From: Paracoccaceae bacterium
Lineage (GTDB): Bacteria > Pseudomonadota > Alphaproteobacteria > Rhodobacterales > Rhodobacteraceae
Length of the DNA: 64,000 nucleotides
Assembly (NCBI GenBank): GCA_028874915.1
Contig: JAPPHA010000034.1
Location: 37,612 to 101,611 of the forward strand
Reading direction: 5' to 3'
Positions 27,548 to 37,683 of this stretch are shown here, piece by piece. The translations under genes and the position numbers were made by a program. Position 1 is the stretch's first letter, and the number at the start of each line of letters is the position of its first letter. The notes beneath the pieces were generated by a model. It had not been told where the DNA came from. It made no database searches and saw only the letters and a list, made by a program, of their open reading frames with translations.

Positions 27548-28174
27548 TTACCGCCCTTCCGCCCGGCGGTCGAGTTCTGCCGGTATGCTGAACAGATGGC
27601 CGGCATGCACGGTTCCGGTTTCCAGTTCGCTGACAAGAACCTGGGTTCGCCGCCCGTAGGCGTCAGTGACCGTCCATCCGACAATTCTCGTGGGATCGGA
27701 CGCAAAACGTAGTGCCAGCGTTCCGAGCCGCGGGCGCTTCGGGTCCTGGACGACGACTTCCGTCCAGTCTTCCTGCTGGACCATCGCCAGAACCGTCGCC
27801 TCGGCCGCAAGATCGATCTCGGATTTCAGGAACTGTCCGAGCGGCGAGGCCATCAGCGGATATTGCTGTGCCCGTCGGGCTCCGGCCATGAAAATCGCAA
27901 TCTGGCCGCCGCCGGCAATCACCAGGTCCGCCCGCCGCCCGTCATACTCGAGGCGCATTCGGCCGGGCCGGCGAATGTAGACGGTTCCGCTCCGAACACT
28001 TCCATCCGGATTGACCTGGACGATCTTCGCCTTGGCATGGATCAGGCCGTTCAGGTAGGCGGAAATGTCATCAAGCGAGAGCGCGGTTGCCGCCGTCGCG
28101 GATGGAACCGGGAGACCGGCCAGAGCCGCGAGGCCCGCGCACAGGCCGGCGAGGAGATGGCGTCGATTCATCAT
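27548..28174 (-). CDS. lolA: Outer-membrane lipoprotein carrier protein LolA
   Basis: 208 residues from ATG 28174 (MMNRRHLLAGLCAG), a typical signal peptide ending SATAATA. The mature part has the LolA fold features LDDISAYLNGLIHAKAKIVQVNPDGSV and the GTVYIRRPGRMRLEY strand, which hold the lipoprotein acyl chains. LolA ferries lipoproteins across the periplasm. Directly downstream of ftsK on the same strand with about 110 bases between, a gene order common in alphaproteobacteria. Confidence 0.92.
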   Translation of the reverse strand: MMNRRHLLAGLCAGLAALAGLPVPSATAATALSLDDISAYLNGLIHAKAKIVQVNPDGSVRSGTVYIRRPGRMRLEYDGRRADLVIAGGGQIAIFMAGARRAQQYPLMASPLGQFLKSEIDLAAEATVLAMVQQEDWTEVVVQDPKRPRLGTLALRFASDPTRIVGWTVTDAYGRRTQVLVSELETGTVHAGHLFSIPAELDRRAEGR

Positions 28175-28287
28175 CGGGCCATTTTCACGCATCCGGCCGC
28201 CAAAGGAAAGCGGACTCCGATCACGCGAGGTCACGCATCGATGACGCCGTTCGGTCGGCACCGCGGGTTGCCGTCTCAAGCCGCAAC

Positions 28288-30978
28288 TCAGGATTCTGGC
28301 ATCAGGATTTCACGCTTGCCGACATGGTCGGCCCGGCTGACGAGTCCCTCGGATTCCATCTGTTCGACCAGCCGGGCGGCCTTGTTGTAGCCGATCGCCA
28401 GTTTCCGCTGAATGTAGGACGTCGAACACTTCCGGTCCCGGGCGACGATCATCACCGCCTGTCCGTAGAGCGCGTCATCGCCCGATCCGCTTCCGAGACC
28501 CAGAATCTGGTCGATTTCCGATTCCCTGTCCTCGTCCGGGCCCTCGAGAACGCCGGAGACATACTCGGGTGGGCCAAAGACCTTCAGGTGATTGACGATC
28601 GACTCGACCTCCCCGTCACTGACGAAGGGGCTGTGGATCCGGGTGATCTTGCCGCCGCCGGCCATGAACAGCATGTCCCCCATGCCCAGGAGTTGTTCCG
28701 CACCCATTTCGCCGATGATTGTGCGGCTGTCGATCTTGGAGGTCACCTGGAAGGAGATCCGGGTCGGGAAATTCGCCTTGATCGTACCGGTGATGACATC
28801 GACCGAGGGTCTCTGGGTGGCCATGATCAGGTGAATGCCCGATGCCCGCGCCATCTGGGCAAGCCGCTGGATGCACGCTTCGATTTCCTTCCCCGCCACC
28901 ATCATGAGATCAGCCATTTCGTCGACCACCACCACGATGAAAGGCAGTTTTTCGGTATCCAGCGTCTGCGTCTCCACGACGGGAGCGCCGGTCTCCGGAT
29001 CGAAACCGGTCTGGACGCTGCGGGTCAGCGCTTCGCCGCTTTCGCGGGCTTCCTCGACTCGGGCGTTGTAGCCGTGGATGTTCCGGACACCGACCCAGGA
29101 CATCTTCCGGTAGCGATCCTCCATTTCCGACACCACCCATTTGAGGGCGACCACCGCTTTCTTCGGGTCGGTCACCACCGGCGACAGCAAGTGTGGAATG
29201 TCGTCATAGACGCTCAGTTCGAGCATCTTCGGATCGATCATGATCAGCCGGCACTCCTCGGGTCTCAGCTTGTAGAGAAGCGAGAGGATCATGGTGTTGA
29301 TGGCCACCGACTTGCCGGATCCGGTCGTCCCGGCGATCAGGAGATGCGGCATGCGCGACAGATCGGCGATCACCGGCGTTCCGGCGATGTCCTTGCCGAG
29401 TGCGAGTGGTAGGAGAAACCCGCCATCGCCGAAGGATTTCGACGACAGGATTTCGTTCAGGAGCACCTTTTCTCGATGCAGGTTCGGCAATTCGATCCCG
29501 ATCACCGACCGACCGGGAACCGTGGACACTCGCGCTGACAGGGCCGACATCGAACGGGCGATGTCATCGGCGAGCCCGATGACGCGGCTCGCCTTCAGAC
29601 CGGGCGCTGGTTCGAGTTCGTACATGGTCACGACCGGACCCGGGCGGACCGAGGTGATCTCGCCCTTGACACCGTAGTCATCCAGAACGTTCTCCAACAT
29701 GCGCGCGTTCTCCTCGAGCGCTTCGTTGCTGAGATGATGGCGAACGATACTGACAGGATTGGCCAGGAGTCCGAGCGGCGGCGGCGTGTAACCACCGATG
29801 GGGGGATCGGCGAAGAGACTCGGTTGTGCCTCGGCCCTGGCGCGGGCGCTCGATCGCGGCGCCCCGGGTTTCCGGGCAAGGACGACACTCGGCGTTTCGG
29901 AACGCTTCGGGCTGTGCGGTCCCACCGGGACCGGGCCGAGATCGAATTCGGCGATGTCCTCCGGTCGGGAGACCAGGGGCGGCTCCCCATCAGACTCCGA
30001 CGCAGTGTCATCCGGAACTCCACGTGCGGCCGTTCCCTCTGAGCCGCCATCACCGTGGGCGCCCGGTTGCATGGCCCGGTCGGCCGACAGCACCGGGTCG
30101 ATGTCGACAGGCGCCGTGAGGGGCGGATCGGCCGGATCGGCCGCCACGCCCCGAGACCGGCCAAAGAGTCCGCCGAGCCCGAACGCGCGCCAGTTCCGGC
30201 GATGCCCGGAAACGGTCACCGGTTCCTCCGGCCCATCGGTTCTCTCGATCGGCGCGACGCGCCGGCTTCGTCGGGTCAACGGAGGCTCCCGGAAGACCGG
30301 CCGGTCAGCCGTGGCCTCGGATCGCCGTGTCCCCCGTCGTCGGATCAGGCGACCGAGGCTGGCAAAGCAGACACCAAAGGCGAACAGCAGCAGTCGTCCA
30401 AGATAAATCAGTTCACCACGATTGAAACCGAGGGCTATAAACGTCAGTCCCAGGGCCAGAACACCGAACCCCGACGTGGTCACCAGCAGTTCCTGGTCCG
30501 GGGGGAGCCAATCGAAACTGAAGAGGAATCTGAGCGCCGCGTCCCCGACGAGACCACCCAGGCCGAAACCGTGGTCCCAGGCCTGGTGCGGAACGTTCGA
30601 CGAAAGGAAGATTGCGCCCACGATCAGGGCGACCGGAATGAAAGGGGATCGGCCAAGGATCCGCGTTTCTCCCTTGTGTGTCAGGAAGCGAATGCCCCAG
30701 ACACCGATGGCGACCGGAATGAGCCACGCGGCCCAACCAGTGAACAGGATCAACGGATTTGCGAATCCGGCGCCAAGGGTGCCGAGCCAGTTGCTGACCG
30801 GCTCGGCCGTGGCCACGAACCAGCCAGCGTCATCGAGCGATGCCGTCGCGAGGGCCGTTCCGAACGCGCCTGCAATGGCCAGAAGGAGGAGGCCCAGGAG
30901 TTCTTCCCCGCGCCGGCGAAGGACCGCATACGTCGCCGGATCGAGAAGCGGTGCGCGCTGGCGTGTCAGAAGGGCCAT
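28288..30978 (-). CDS. ftsK: DNA translocase FtsK
   Basis: 896 residues from ATG 30978. The N-terminal ~200 residues hold about four membrane helices that anchor it at the division septum. A proline/arginine-rich linker follows. The motor has Walker A GTTGSGKS with Lys556, Walker [15 protein letters not shown], and the RecA-like core motifs [19 protein letters not shown]. The C-terminal gamma winged helix [21 protein letters not shown] reads KOPS sites on DNA. FtsK moves chromosome dimers to the septum and activates XerCD. It starts four bases after the dapC stop, so they are probably one transcript. Confidence 0.97.
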   Translation of the reverse strand: MALLTRQRAPLLDPATYAVLRRRGEELLGLLLLAIAGAFGTALATASLDDAGWFVATAEPVSNWLGTLGAGFANPLILFTGWAAWLIPVAIGVWGIRFLTHKGETRILGRSPFIPVALIVGAIFLSSNVPHQAWDHGFGLGGLVGDAALRFLFSFDWLPPDQELLVTTSGFGVLALGLTFIALGFNRGELIYLGRLLLFAFGVCFASLGRLIRRRGTRRSEATADRPVFREPPLTRRSRRVAPIERTDGPEEPVTVSGHRRNWRAFGLGGLFGRSRGVAADPADPPLTAPVDIDPVLSADRAMQPGAHGDGGSEGTAARGVPDDTASESDGEPPLVSRPEDIAEFDLGPVPVGPHSPKRSETPSVVLARKPGAPRSSARARAEAQPSLFADPPIGGYTPPPLGLLANPVSIVRHHLSNEALEENARMLENVLDDYGVKGEITSVRPGPVVTMYELEPAPGLKASRVIGLADDIARSMSALSARVSTVPGRSVIGIELPNLHREKVLLNEILSSKSFGDGGFLLPLALGKDIAGTPVIADLSRMPHLLIAGTTGSGKSVAINTMILSLLYKLRPEECRLIMIDPKMLELSVYDDIPHLLSPVVTDPKKAVVALKWVVSEMEDRYRKMSWVGVRNIHGYNARVEEARESGEALTRSVQTGFDPETGAPVVETQTLDTEKLPFIVVVVDEMADLMMVAGKEIEACIQRLAQMARASGIHLIMATQRPSVDVITGTIKANFPTRISFQVTSKIDSRTIIGEMGAEQLLGMGDMLFMAGGGKITRIHSPFVSDGEVESIVNHLKVFGPPEYVSGVLEGPDEDRESEIDQILGLGSGSGDDALYGQAVMIVARDRKCSTSYIQRKLAIGYNKAARLVEQMESEGLVSRADHVGKREILMPES

Positions 30979-30982
30979 GGAA

Positions 30983-32182
30983 TCAGTGTCCTGCGAACAA
31001 GGTGTTACGGATCGCCCGAAATGCGGTTGCGAGCGACTCCCGGGGCGGTGTGAGCGACAGGCGGACATAGGGCCCGGCCGGATCCGGCTCTCCCGGCCCG
31101 ACCGGCCCGGCCAGATAGGCGCCCGGAAGGGCCCGGATGCCCGCCCGGCGCCAGAGGGTCAGGACCGCGCGTTCGCCGTCACCGGCCCGGATCCACAGGA
31201 ACAGCCCGGCCTCCGGAGACCGGTACACTTGTGGACCGAGGCCGGAGAATACCGAGTCGGCGAGTTCGTATTTCCGGACGTATTCGGCCCGGCTCGCAAC
31301 CACATGGTCTTCATCGGCCCAAACGCGTTCCGAAACCCTCTGGATGGGCAACGGCAGCGGCGCCCCCCCGTAGGCACGGAGCTTGCGAAGGTGACCGATG
31401 GTCTTCGGACCGCCGGCCACGAAGCCCGACCGCAGGCCCGGCAGGTTCGACCGCTTGGAAAGCGAGTTGAAGGCGACCACACGCTCCGGGTTCGCACCAA
31501 CCTGTTCGGCGCACTCGAGAATCCCGGGCGGCGGGTTGCCCCGATAGAGTTCCGAATAGCACTCGTCGGCGAACACCCGGAAATCATGGGTTTCGGCCAG
31601 CCGCAGGAGCTCTGCCATGTGATCGAGCGATGCCACGGTTCCCTGCGGGTTGGAGGGCGAGCAGATATAGGCAATCGCCGTCCGGTCGAGGATCTCGCGA
31701 CCAAGGTTGCCAAAATCCGGCAGGAATCCGGTGTCCTCGGCGGCAGGAACGAGCGCCGGATCGGCTCCGGCAGCGGCGGCAGCCCCTGCATACACCTGAT
31801 AGAACGGATTGGGCATGGCCACGATCGGCCGCCTGCCCTTTTGGCTCTGGGGGCAAAGGGCCAGGCAGGCACCGAACAGCCCTTCGCGGGACCCGTTGAG
31901 CGCCAGGACTCGCGTCTCCGGATCCACCGTCACGCCGTAGCGGAAGTCCAGCCAGCGGCTGATCGCCGCTAGCAGTTCCGGTGTCCCGGCATTTGGCGGG
32001 TACCGTCCGAAGGCGTCAACCGTCTCCAACAGCACGGCGGCGATGAACCCGGGAGGGGCGTGCCGCGGATCGCCGATCGACATGTCGAGACCCCGGCCGC
32101 CGGGTTCCACGCCGCCGAGATGCGCGCGGAGACGCGAAAACGGATAGGCGGGCAGTTCCGAAAACCGCTCGTTCACCTGCAT
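30983..32182 (-). CDS. dapC: N-succinyldiaminopimelate aminotransferase-like class I/II aminotransferase
   Basis: 399 residues from ATG 32182; an in-frame upstream ATG adds 51 residues of no homology. The PLP lysine is Lys243 in [16 protein letters not shown], and the cofactor motif CSPSNPQG is present. The N-terminus [21 protein letters not shown] is characteristic of the DapC group in the succinylase route to lysine and meso-diaminopimelate. It is transcribed with ftsK, an arrangement seen in alphaproteobacteria. Substrate is by family similarity. Confidence 0.85.
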   Translation of the reverse strand: MQVNERFSELPAYPFSRLRAHLGGVEPGGRGLDMSIGDPRHAPPGFIAAVLLETVDAFGRYPPNAGTPELLAAISRWLDFRYGVTVDPETRVLALNGSREGLFGACLALCPQSQKGRRPIVAMPNPFYQVYAGAAAAAGADPALVPAAEDTGFLPDFGNLGREILDRTAIAYICSPSNPQGTVASLDHMAELLRLAETHDFRVFADECYSELYRGNPPPGILECAEQVGANPERVVAFNSLSKRSNLPGLRSGFVAGGPKTIGHLRKLRAYGGAPLPLPIQRVSERVWADEDHVVASRAEYVRKYELADSVFSGLGPQVYRSPEAGLFLWIRAGDGERAVLTLWRRAGIRALPGAYLAGPVGPGEPDPAGPYVRLSLTPPRESLATAFRAIRNTLFAGH

Positions 32183-32502
32183 CAGTTGCCTCAACGACCG
32201 GACTTTTCCGGTTCTTCTTGTCGTCGAACCTACCCAAAAACACCTGGAATTCAAGGCCTCCACGCGCGATGCGGCAGCCGAACCGTCCCGTTCCGGCGCC
32301 GGTAACCGGCCGCCCTTCGTAGCGCCGGCCTGCAAGCCGAGATCGTCGCGACCCTTTCAGCATGCCGGTTTCCGGGCGCACTCCCGTGACGGGGCGGGTG
32401 TCCCTGCCCCTGGTATCCCTCAGAATCGTAAAGGATGCAGAAGCATGCGATGTTCCGAGGGGAGCCAGTCCCGAACTGCCGGACCGGCCACTCGCCGTTC
32501 AT
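32183..32502. other. Intergenic gap
   Basis: 320 bases upstream of dapC and downstream of the monooxygenase. It would contain the dapC-ftsK-lolA promoter, but no pair of boxes is convincing enough to name. Confidence 0.5.
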
Positions 32503-34419
32503 TCACGGGGATCGATTGACATTAACCGGCTCCATGATCCTGCCAAAGAAACCTGCCAGGTCGTGGTAGGCGTCGAGGGGCAGGACTTCGGCCACGTATT
32601 GGTCCGGTCGGACGATCACGACGCACCCCCGGTTTCGGTCGATGCGCCGCATGGCAAAGATGTCATCACCACCCTTCAGATCCGGACAGAATACCTTCTC
32701 CCGGTCCTGCAATCCGAGGCGTCCCTTCCTGGGGACCAGGAACGGATGCATGTCGACGATGCTCATGTCGCGATGACCCCATTGCAGAACGGCCCGGACG
32801 TCGATGATGGAATCGATGTCTGCACCGGCCGGCGTGTACACGCGGACCGGGGACTCCGGGGACTCCGCCAGGAAGTCGCAAAGGGCCGCCAGGCGCGACG
32901 ACGGGAGTGTCGGGTCGCCGGAGTCGGCGAAAGCAAAGAGCCTCCAACGGCCATCGGCCTTGACGGTGTGACCCAGGTGCACCGGCTTGGCATCGGCAAG
33001 GCGGACGACCGGGGCGGAGTGAAACCGCATTCCGACCGTCAGCCCCTCCGCCAGGCTCTGATGGCGGGCCTCGGAAGTGATGAGCGATGGCATGTACCGG
33101 ATGGCAGTCCCCGCCGTGTAACGCCCGAACCGCGTAAAGTAGTCCTGGAACTCCCGGGGATCGAGCGAACCGCCCTCGTCCCGGCTGGCCGTCTTCGGGC
33201 GCTCGCTAAAGCGACGCGCCCAGTGTCTGTCGAATTCGATGAGTTCCGCAGCGACACGCTGGCGTTCGGCAGAGTAGGTGTCGAGAAGACGCGGCGACGC
33301 CTGTCCCTGGATGACCGCCGCCAGTTTCCATCCCAGGTTGAAGGCGTCGGCCAATGCGACGTTCATGCCCTGGCCAGCCTTCGGGCTATGGGTGTGGCAA
33401 GCATCGCCCGCGATGAAGACCCTCGGCGTGGCCATCTCGTGGGCAACATCGGAAGAATCGTCGAACCGGTCGCAGATCCGCTGGCCGATTTCGTAGACCG
33501 ACCACCACGCCACCTCTTTCACGTCCAGCGTATAGGGTCGGAAGATTCGTCGGGCCGCGGCGATCAAGTCATCGAGTGTCACGGTCCGGTCGGCGATCCG
33601 TTCGGTTTCAGACAGCCTGTCCATCTCGATGTAGAGCCGGACCATGTAACCGCCTTCCCGGGGAATGATTACGATGTTGCCGTCCCGCGCCGAACGGACG
33701 ACGCCCTTGAAGCGGATGTCCGGGAAGTCGGTTACGGCCAGCACATCCATGACCCCCCAGGACTGGTTGGCCGAATCTCCGGTCAGGGTGCGTCCCATCG
33801 ACGCCCGCACGACGCTCCGTGCCCCGTCGCAGCCCACGACGTATCGCGCCTGGACGGACTCGATTTCACCGTTCCGCAGAAACCGTACCGTGACCGGAAT
33901 GTCCTCTCCCGGGTCGACGCTGAGATCAAGGACCTCGCAGGCATAGTCCGGCCGAAGCCGTCTCGGCGAGTTCCACATGAGATCGAGACAGCAATCGTGG
34001 ACCCGCGCCTGGTTCAGGATCACATGCGGAAACTCCGACAGGCCGTCCTCGGTGTCCTGGATCCGCCCGCTCCGCGCGATGTGATCCGGGTTGGCCTCCG
34101 CCGGTTGCCAGAAGGTGGTTTCGTTCACCCAGTAGGCCTCCTTCAGGATGCGTTCACTGAACCCGAGGGCTTCAAACATCTCCATCGTGCGGCAGGCAAT
34201 TCCGTCCGCCTGGCCCCGCCGCAGCGGACCGGACTTCCGTTCCAGGATCCGGGTGTTGATCGACGGGAACGCCGACAGTTGGGACGCAAGGGTCAATCCG
34301 GCCGGGCCGCATCCGACGATCAGGACATCGACCTCATCCGGCATGCCGTCCGGGAGTCCTGCCGCGGCCTCATGGACATGCGGATCACCGGCTCGGAAAC
34401 CGTTCAGATGAAACTGCAT
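32503..34419 (-). CDS. FAD-dependent aromatic-ring monooxygenase (phenol / 3-hydroxybenzoate hydroxylase type)
   Basis: 638 residues from ATG 34419. The FAD Rossmann motif is GCGPAG (36-41), the DG motif is CDGARSV and the flavin ribityl motif is GDACHTHSPKAGQGMNVALA. The C-terminal ~200 residues form the thioredoxin-like domain of phenol 2-monooxygenase and 3-hydroxybenzoate 4-monooxygenase. Such enzymes hydroxylate phenolic substrates using NAD(P)H and oxygen. The long length and PHVHEAAAG-type N-terminus favour the phenol/3-hydroxybenzoate branch. No ring-cleavage gene is next to it. A long antisense open frame exists over it but is a shadow. Confidence 0.88.
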   Translation of the reverse strand: MQFHLNGFRAGDPHVHEAAAGLPDGMPDEVDVLIVGCGPAGLTLASQLSAFPSINTRILERKSGPLRRGQADGIACRTMEMFEALGFSERILKEAYWVNETTFWQPAEANPDHIARSGRIQDTEDGLSEFPHVILNQARVHDCCLDLMWNSPRRLRPDYACEVLDLSVDPGEDIPVTVRFLRNGEIESVQARYVVGCDGARSVVRASMGRTLTGDSANQSWGVMDVLAVTDFPDIRFKGVVRSARDGNIVIIPREGGYMVRLYIEMDRLSETERIADRTVTLDDLIAAARRIFRPYTLDVKEVAWWSVYEIGQRICDRFDDSSDVAHEMATPRVFIAGDACHTHSPKAGQGMNVALADAFNLGWKLAAVIQGQASPRLLDTYSAERQRVAAELIEFDRHWARRFSERPKTASRDEGGSLDPREFQDYFTRFGRYTAGTAIRYMPSLITSEARHQSLAEGLTVGMRFHSAPVVRLADAKPVHLGHTVKADGRWRLFAFADSGDPTLPSSRLAALCDFLAESPESPVRVYTPAGADIDSIIDVRAVLQWGHRDMSIVDMHPFLVPRKGRLGLQDREKVFCPDLKGGDDIFAMRRIDRNRGCVVIVRPDQYVAEVLPLDAYHDLAGFFGRIMEPVNVNRSP

Positions 34420-35184
34420 GGCGTCTCTCCCGGTTGCGCGGCCCGATGGCGTTCGGTTCCCGGTCACCGCCCGGGGGACGGCCTTGGGACGACGAGGGTT
34501 CGAACCCCGCAGGCGCGCGCGAATTCGAACGCGCAAGTCCCGACCGCCAGTGACGCCGGGCTCGCGACTTTGGCCATCGCGGAGGACCGACCCTGTCCGC
34601 GGCCTCGACCGCCCGGTTACTCGTCTCCCGGACCTTCTACAAATCCGTTTTGGTTACGGAACTCCGATTGGGTTCGGGGATCAGGACTCCCGGCGAAGTT
34701 GGATGGCTCCGGCGCCGACGATACCGCCGAATACCGGACTCCTCCGCCGCGAACCGGCCGGTAGGACGGGAATGGCATCGCCTGCCGGTCCCTCACAAAT
34801 CGTGCCGACAGCCGCTGTGGCGGAATGCCGTGGGCTGCACCTGTTGATCATGAATCCGCCAATCGCGTGCCTTTCCGGGAGCCTGGCCCGCATGGACCGA
34901 CGCAAAGCTGCTGATGGACACGATTCGTGCTCCTGGCGCACTTGACCGTGAGTCATCATATGAGGGAACTTTCCGCGATCCTGGCGGCGTCCTGATCGTT
35001 GCGGACCAGGGATCGCAGTCTGGGCACCTGACGTCGCCGGTCCACGGGCTGTCGGTGGAACGAAAGCCAGGGTTGTCACGAAACGCCGAGACGTCATGGG
35101 TACCGGGATCATCGCGATGCCTTCCGGGTTGGGAAAGGACCGCGATATCCGGGTACGGTCGAACGGGAAACCCGGCCGACGTCC
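34420..35184. other. Gene-free gap, 765 bases
   Basis: No recognisable coding sequence. Near 34498-34510 a GGGTTCGAACCCC stretch looks like a tRNA T-arm, but no matching D-arm, anticodon arm and acceptor stem can be built on either strand. I see nothing else. Confidence 0.5.
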
Positions 35185-36228
35185 CTATCCTGCAACCACG
35201 CCGAACAGGGCACCGGCCAGGACGGCGCCCACGATGCCAAAAGCCACATAGGCGGCAAAGACCCCGCGGCGAACGAGCGACCAAACGGCGACCATGGCCG
35301 GGATGCAACTCACGGACCCGGCGACCATGAAGGCCATGGCAGCACCCGAGCTCATGCCCTTCTCCATGAGGCCCGCGATAAGGGCCGGGGCGGCGTAACC
35401 GTTCACGTAGGCCGGAGCCCCGACCAAGGCACCCATGGCGATGGACCCGAAACCGTCACCTCCGACAAGACCGGCGATCAGTTCGGTCGGCACATAGGTG
35501 ATGAGCAGGGCCTCGATCAGATAGGCGAGGGACAGCCACTTGAGGAGAAACAGCGCGTTCGCACCCGATTCCGAGCGGAACGTTTCCCGGCGTTTTGCAT
35601 CGCGCCAGAAACACCACTGAACGGTGGCGTTCGGAAGCCCGCCGTCACAGCCGCTGCTGGCGCAACCGCTGAAGGATTCGCGGAGCGGCGCCGCGAAGGC
35701 CCCGTGCCGGGCCAGAAGACGAACGCCGAAGCCACCAAAAAGTCCAAGGCTGACGGCCGCAACCGCCTTTCCCAGCGCGAAATCCCAACCCAGTACACTG
35801 GCCGTGATGAGTACGGTCGGCGGGTCAATGAGCGGAGACGACAGCCAGAAGGCCATGATTGCAGAAAGCGGTACGCCGGCAGCCAGGAGAGCGGCAATGA
35901 AGGGGACGACTTCGCATGAACAGAATGGGGCGAGACCGCCGAGAAGGGCAGCCAAAACGATCATGCGCGTTTCGCGGCCCTCAAAGGCCTTGGCAACGAG
36001 TGCGGTTGCACTGGTTGCCTTGAGCCCTGCGATCAGCACGACTGCAATGGCGATGAACGGCAGCGTTCCGGCCAGCGCGCGGACCGCAATGTCCAGAACC
36101 GGACCGAACTGCAATGGATCCAGGGCCGCCACGGCAATCGGAATGGCGAGGATGAGGATCCAGACCGACGTCAGGTTTCGGAAACCGAACTGAAGCCCGT
36201 TGAGACCACGAAGAACCAGTTCCGTCAT
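35185..36228 (-). CDS. ArsP/YraQ-type permease (two-module DUF318 family)
   Basis: 347 residues with about eight to ten membrane helices in two related halves. The hallmark CSCEVVPFIAALLAAGVPL lies in the first half and VGAPAYVNGYAAPALIAGL in the second. A Cys-rich cytoplasmic loop (SGCASSGCDGG) sits between the halves and could bind a thiophilic ligand. Family members export organoarsenicals such as roxarsone or trivalent methylarsenite. Start overlaps the ArsR-type regulator stop (ATGA), with an AGGAG ribosome site inside that gene, so the two form one operon. Metal or metalloid specificity is an inference. Confidence 0.88.
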   Translation of the reverse strand: MTELVLRGLNGLQFGFRNLTSVWILILAIPIAVAALDPLQFGPVLDIAVRALAGTLPFIAIAVVLIAGLKATSATALVAKAFEGRETRMIVLAALLGGLAPFCSCEVVPFIAALLAAGVPLSAIMAFWLSSPLIDPPTVLITASVLGWDFALGKAVAAVSLGLFGGFGVRLLARHGAFAAPLRESFSGCASSGCDGGLPNATVQWCFWRDAKRRETFRSESGANALFLLKWLSLAYLIEALLITYVPTELIAGLVGGDGFGSIAMGALVGAPAYVNGYAAPALIAGLMEKGMSSGAAMAFMVAGSVSCIPAMVAVWSLVRRGVFAAYVAFGIVGAVLAGALFGVVAG

Positions 36229-36602
36229 AATGCTGGACTCCTGAGAGCAGCGCGGGCGGCTTGCGCCTGGGCAGACGGCATGGCGTCCGCGCAGCATTCA
36301 TCGATCAGAAAGGCGGCTAGGGCCTCGATTTGTCCATAGGCTGCGCGGTTGATGACGGTTCGGCCTTGCCGTTCCTGTTCGACCAACCCGCCCGCGGTCA
36401 GGAACCGGAGATGGTGCGCGAGGGTGGAAGCCGGAAACCCGGTGCGCTCCTGGACCTGACCGACGGTCAGGCCCCCTTCCCCGGCCCGGACAAGCAGGCG
36501 CAGGACCGTGAGTCGCGATTCGGCCCCGCAGGCGGCGAAGCCCTGCGCGGCATCTTCAATGGCCAACGGAGTGACCGTGGCTTGATGTCGGTGAAAATCC
36601 AT
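36225..36602 (-). CDS. ArsR-family winged-helix repressor
   Basis: 125 residues from ATG 36602. The winged helix-turn-helix is clear: AACGAESRLTVLRLLVRAG then GLTVGQVQERTGFPASTLAHHLRFLTAGGLVEQ. The C-terminus carries a Cys-Cys pair (DECCADAM) that could sense metal or arsenic. It heads an operon with the ArsP-type permease. The promoter is so close that the start is nearly leaderless, and an imperfect palindrome overlaps it, consistent with autorepression. Confidence 0.92.
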   Translation of the reverse strand: MDFHRHQATVTPLAIEDAAQGFAACGAESRLTVLRLLVRAGEGGLTVGQVQERTGFPASTLAHHLRFLTAGGLVEQERQGRTVINRAAYGQIEALAAFLIDECCADAMPSAQAQAARAALRSPAL

Positions 36603-36638
36603 ATCACTAGGAATATAGTTATGTTTTGCGGTTGTCAA
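36601..36638 (-). promoter_or_regulatory. Promoter and candidate ArsR operator
   Basis: On the minus strand, -35 TTGACA (36633-36638), a 15-base spacer, -10 TATATT (36612-36617). Transcription would start near 36605, only a few bases before the ATG at 36602. The palindrome ATATTCCTAGTGATAT (36601-36616; arms ATAT, core CTAG) overlaps the -10 box and the start codon, an ideal site for repression. Boxes and palindrome are read directly; binding by ArsR is inferred. Confidence 0.7.
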
Positions 36639-37034
36639 CTCCGAGCATCGAAAGACACCGTTCCTGCGGCACCCGCCGGACCGTGGGGGATCCTGACATC
36701 GTCACGCTGGCATCACCGCTGGTCCCGGCAACCGACCGAGGCGGAATGTTCGCCTCCAACCTTCAGTTCCCGGCATCAGAGGTCGATCGGAACGCCCGTC
36801 ATGAGGTGACGTTTCATGTCGTCGGATTTGGTCGACCCGGCCGCCCGTCCGACGTCGTGCCGCCGGGATTGACTTCACGGCCACCGGGTCGGGACCACGG
36901 CTCCGGCACGCGCAGTTCATCGTGGCAGGTATCGCGAATCGGTCCAACCCGGTGCTTACGCGCGGCCCGCGGCTTGTGATAACTCACCCGGGAACGAGAA
37001 TGATGCCTCGCTGGCATTGTTCGACTTTCCGGAA
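36639..37034. other. Intergenic gap
   Basis: About 400 bases between the ArsR promoter and the Fic relic. I see no coding family. The start of the Fic gene may be eroded here. Confidence 0.5.
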
Positions 37035-37280
37035 AACGAACCCGAACTGCCAGTGCGCACCGTGCTCGGTCAATGGCTCCTTGATTGCAACCGTCGCTAT
37101 CCGGACGGCAACGGACGCATGGCACACTTTCTCATAAGTACCTTGCCTCCGGTGGCGATCCAACGACAGCAGTCCGCGTGGAAACCGCCAATGCCTGTCT
37201 CACCGCGCCCGAACGTACCAGCGTCTTTCGGGAAAGTGAGGCATTCGCACGGTTCGTGGCAGACCAGGTGCAGTGGTCAA
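37035..37280 (+). pseudogene. Fic-family AMP-transferase relic
   Basis: One frame reads EPELPVRTVLGQWLLDCN then RRYPDGNGRMAHFL; after a frameshift near 37130-37140 another frame gives YLASGGDPTTAVRVETANA and FARFVADQVQW. In order, these match the Fic core (HPFxDGNGR followed by the next helices) and C-terminus. The catalytic His is replaced (RRYPDGNGR), so even without the frameshift it could not AMPylate. The N-terminal domain is missing. Confidence 0.75.
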
Positions 37281-37683
37281 CGAAACGACAAACTCCATGT
37301 TGCGGACACTGCCGGCGTGATCATCGGTCCGGGATTGTCCGCAACACGGTCGACAAACATTTCCGAATCGTCAACTCCGAATCCATCCGCGACGTCTCAC
37401 GCTGACACGGGAGGTTCCGGGATGTCGCCGCCACCGGCGGAATCAAAGTCATTCAAACATCGCTGGCGGCAATCATGACGACAGCGTGCATTGTCCGGGC
37501 CCAAGGCCCCAACCCAGGCGGAGCCGGCCTTCTGCTCAACAATGACGGTCAGTCCCGGCGGCACCCGATTTCTCGTCGGCTTGCCGACCGGGTGCGGGCT
37601 CCTGTCATCCTCCTGTCAAAGACAGGGGACGTGGAATGGCCCGAGCAGTGAGGCGGTGGCCACGACGGATACGGACCATGCCT
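37281..37683. other. Intergenic gap
   Basis: About 400 bases without an identifiable gene between the Fic relic and the 3' end of the decarboxylase. Confidence 0.5.

Noticed and set aside
34496..34570. tRNA-like T-arm (GGGTTCGAACCCC)
   Set aside because: A five-pair stem and TTCGAAC loop exist on the minus strand, but no acceptor, D or anticodon arms can be built at the right distances.
32362..34764. 800-codon open frame on +
   Set aside because: It is the antisense shadow of the FAD monooxygenase, whose FAD motifs are unmistakable on the other strand.
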